Below, piece after piece: positions 62,753 to 64,000 of a stretch of DNA of 64,000 bases. A program made the position numbers and the translations under genes. Each line of letters opens with the position of its first letter. Position 1 is the first letter of the stretch. A model generated the notes under the pieces. It did not search any database. It worked only from the letters and a program-made list of their open reading frames with translations, and was not told the DNA's origin. The stretch is from Brevundimonas aurantiaca (lineage in GTDB: Bacteria; Pseudomonadota; Alphaproteobacteria; Caulobacterales; Caulobacteraceae), in the NCBI RefSeq assembly GCF_014199955.1, contig NZ_JACHOQ010000011.1:1-64000 (forward strand), in the 5' to 3' direction.

Positions 62753-63565
62753 CTAGGCCGCCAGGTCCAGCGGCGGCAGGTCCAGATGGCGACGCAGGGC
62801 CGCCTCGACCAGATCGGGTTCGGTCATATGGGGACAGTGGCCCTCGGTCGGCAGGACGACCCGGCGCGCCTGGGGGATGTGGCGCTCCATCCAATCCCCG
62901 ACGAAGGTCGGCGCTAAGGCGTCGTCGCGGCTGTCCAGCAACAGGGTGGGGAGGGTCACGGCTGCAAAGGCGTCGCGGTCGTCGGCGTGGAAGGTTGTGC
63001 GGGCGAAATGGCGGGCGATCGCGGGATCAACCCGGCACACGCTGGCGCTCCAGTCGGCCTGACCCTGGGTCGCTGACGACCCGAGGATCGCAGGCGCGAC
63101 AGCCGTCGTCCATTCGGCGATGTTCTTGTCCATCAAAGCCAGGAGGTCGGCGATGTCGGCTGGGGTGAAACCGCCGCGGTAGCCTTCGGCGTCCGTGTAG
63201 CGGGGCGAACCGCACACCAGGGCCAGGGACTGGAACAGGTCGGGTCGTCGGACGGCGGCGATGACGCCGATGCTGGCGCCCACCGAATGGCCGATGAAGA
63301 CGACCGGACCCAGGCCGACCGCCTCGATCACCTCGATCAGGTCGTCGGCGTAGCCGCCCAGATCGGCGTGGCGCTCAGGATCGAAACAGGTGCTGTCCGA
63401 AGCTCCGGCCCCGACATGGTCGAACAGGACGATGCGGGCCACGCCGTCGAACCGATCGGCGACCGATCTCCACATGCCCTGGTCGCAGCCGAAGCCGTGC
63501 GAGAACAGAAGGACCGGACCCGTGTGACCCGTGACGGCGACGTTGTTGCGGCTCAGAATCGTCAT
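62753..63565 (-). CDS. rsbQ: RsbQ-like alpha/beta hydrolase
   Basis: 270 residues closely resembling Bacillus RsbQ along its whole length: ILSRNNVAVTGHTGPVLLFSHGFGCDQGMW, VLFDHVGAGASD, FIGHSVGASIGV with nucleophile serine, then an Asp in SRDDALAP and His in EGHCPHM. RsbQ makes or binds a small hydrophobic cofactor for the PAS phosphatase RsbP in energy-stress sensing; plant KAI2/D14 receptors share the fold. Here the partner next door is a PAS hybrid kinase instead. Confidence 0.88.
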   Translation of the reverse strand: MTILSRNNVAVTGHTGPVLLFSHGFGCDQGMWRSVADRFDGVARIVLFDHVGAGASDSTCFDPERHADLGGYADDLIEVIEAVGLGPVVFIGHSVGASIGVIAAVRRPDLFQSLALVCGSPRYTDAEGYRGGFTPADIADLLALMDKNIAEWTTAVAPAILGSSATQGQADWSASVCRVDPAIARHFARTTFHADDRDAFAAVTLPTLLLDSRDDALAPTFVGDWMERHIPQARRVVLPTEGHCPHMTEPDLVEAALRRHLDLPPLDLAA

Positions 63566-63727
63566 GGCGTCGTCCGCTCGGCTTTCATTTGCGACGACTG
63601 TCAGGCCGACCTGAGCAGTTATTTCGAAAAAACCTTAAAAATCCGCTTCTTGCGTTTCGCAACCACAGATCGGCGTTACGCGGGCTTCGTCAGTTGTCCG
63701 CGCTGGGCTCTGTGACGGCTTTTGATC

Positions 63728-63752
63728 GGAACGGGCGCGGGAGCCTCGTGTT
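63728..63752 (+). promoter_or_regulatory. Possible EcfG-type (general stress) promoter
   Basis: GGAAC at 63728-63732, 16 bases, then TGTT at 63749-63752. The EcfG consensus is GGAAC-N16/17-CGTT, so one base differs. It lies 30 bases before the start of a short-chain dehydrogenase of a type often induced by stress. Confidence 0.45.
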
Positions 63753-63782
63753 GTTCACGCGACCCAGCCGAGAGGAGACGTC

Positions 63783-64000
63783 ATGGCCGATCGTTTGACG
63801 ATGCAGGACCCCCGCGACCAATACCCCCGCCCGCCCTTCCCCGAGCAGCCCCAGCCGGCGCCGGGCCTGGCGGTGGAGATGGACCCGAAACCGGACCATG
63901 GGGAGACCAGCTATAAGGGCTCGGGCCGCTTGGCTGGGCGCAAGGCCCTGATCACCGGGGGCGATTCCGGCATCGGCCGGGCCGCCGCCATCGCCTACGC
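63783..64000 (+). CDS. SDR-family oxidoreductase, 5' part only
   Basis: The first 72 residues are present; the gene runs off the window. A Pro-rich N-terminal extension ([32 protein letters not shown]) precedes [28 protein letters not shown], the NAD(P)-binding motif of the YghA-like branch of short-chain dehydrogenases. GAGGAGA precedes the ATG. The extension is typical of this branch. Confidence 0.88.
   Translation, partial: MADRLTMQDPRDQYPRPPFPEQPQPAPGLAVEMDPKPDHGETSYKGSGRLAGRKALITGGDSGIGRAAAIAY

Overview
The window is high-GC alphaproteobacterial DNA that fits a Caulobacteraceae member, most like Brevundimonas. This is an inference from gene content and protein style, not from a database search. 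Supporting signs are receptors ending in a WxxF pentapeptide, a caa3-type oxidase with fused subunits I and III, a dnaG-rpoD neighbourhood, a DnaG whose N-terminal zinc-ribbon cysteines are absent, many TonB-dependent receptors, and Ku plus three-domain LigD. No tRNA, rRNA or CRISPR array was recognised.

Layout. 1-90 is the end of an IS3-type insertion sequence lying against a cysteine-rich MarR regulator. 791-5101 is a chemotaxis block: two soluble PAS receptors, CheW and a small unknown protein. 5184-8734 is the NHEJ pair ligD and ku, convergent around a long inverted repeat. 8877-15282 is a caa3 oxidase cluster with an assembly factor, a b561 cytochrome, two extra c cytochromes and a small membrane protein that seems to start at ATC. 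15288-18859 holds the paired unknown families TIGR02587/TIGR02588, then a Mur ligase divergent from an LD-carboxypeptidase (peptidoglycan recycling).

19223-24107 is the dnaG-rpoD locus. It looks rearranged: the 3' half of dnaG has foreign base composition, a vapBC toxin-antitoxin pair follows, and a remnant of what looks like the original dnaG 3' end lies directly after vapC. 24150-28606 is small housekeeping, VOC and SRPBCC genes with a divergent HxlR regulator. 28665-30604 is a third chemoreceptor, broken by a one-base frameshift. 31033-37647 holds a DEAD-box helicase with a hairpin-rich leader, a duplicated-domain secreted protein, a 3D-domain protein, a TSUP transporter, an outer-membrane protein and dusA.

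37867-44423 is a valine/isobutyrate catabolism cluster (LysR, mmsA, isobutyryl-CoA dehydrogenase, 3-hydroxyisobutyryl-CoA hydrolase, mmsB). A Phd/VapC toxin-antitoxin pair with its own perfect palindromic operator sits inside it. 44667-51056 is a FecI/FecR/TonB-receptor signalling unit followed by a secreted PHP-type metallohydrolase. 51086-60840 holds two more TonB-dependent receptors, a KstD-like FAD dehydrogenase, DUF2147, a Coq4 homologue and a TetR regulator. 60845-63565 is an RsbQ-like hydrolase in one transcription unit with a PAS hybrid histidine kinase, and the window ends in a short-chain dehydrogenase preceded by a sequence resembling a general-stress (EcfG) promoter.
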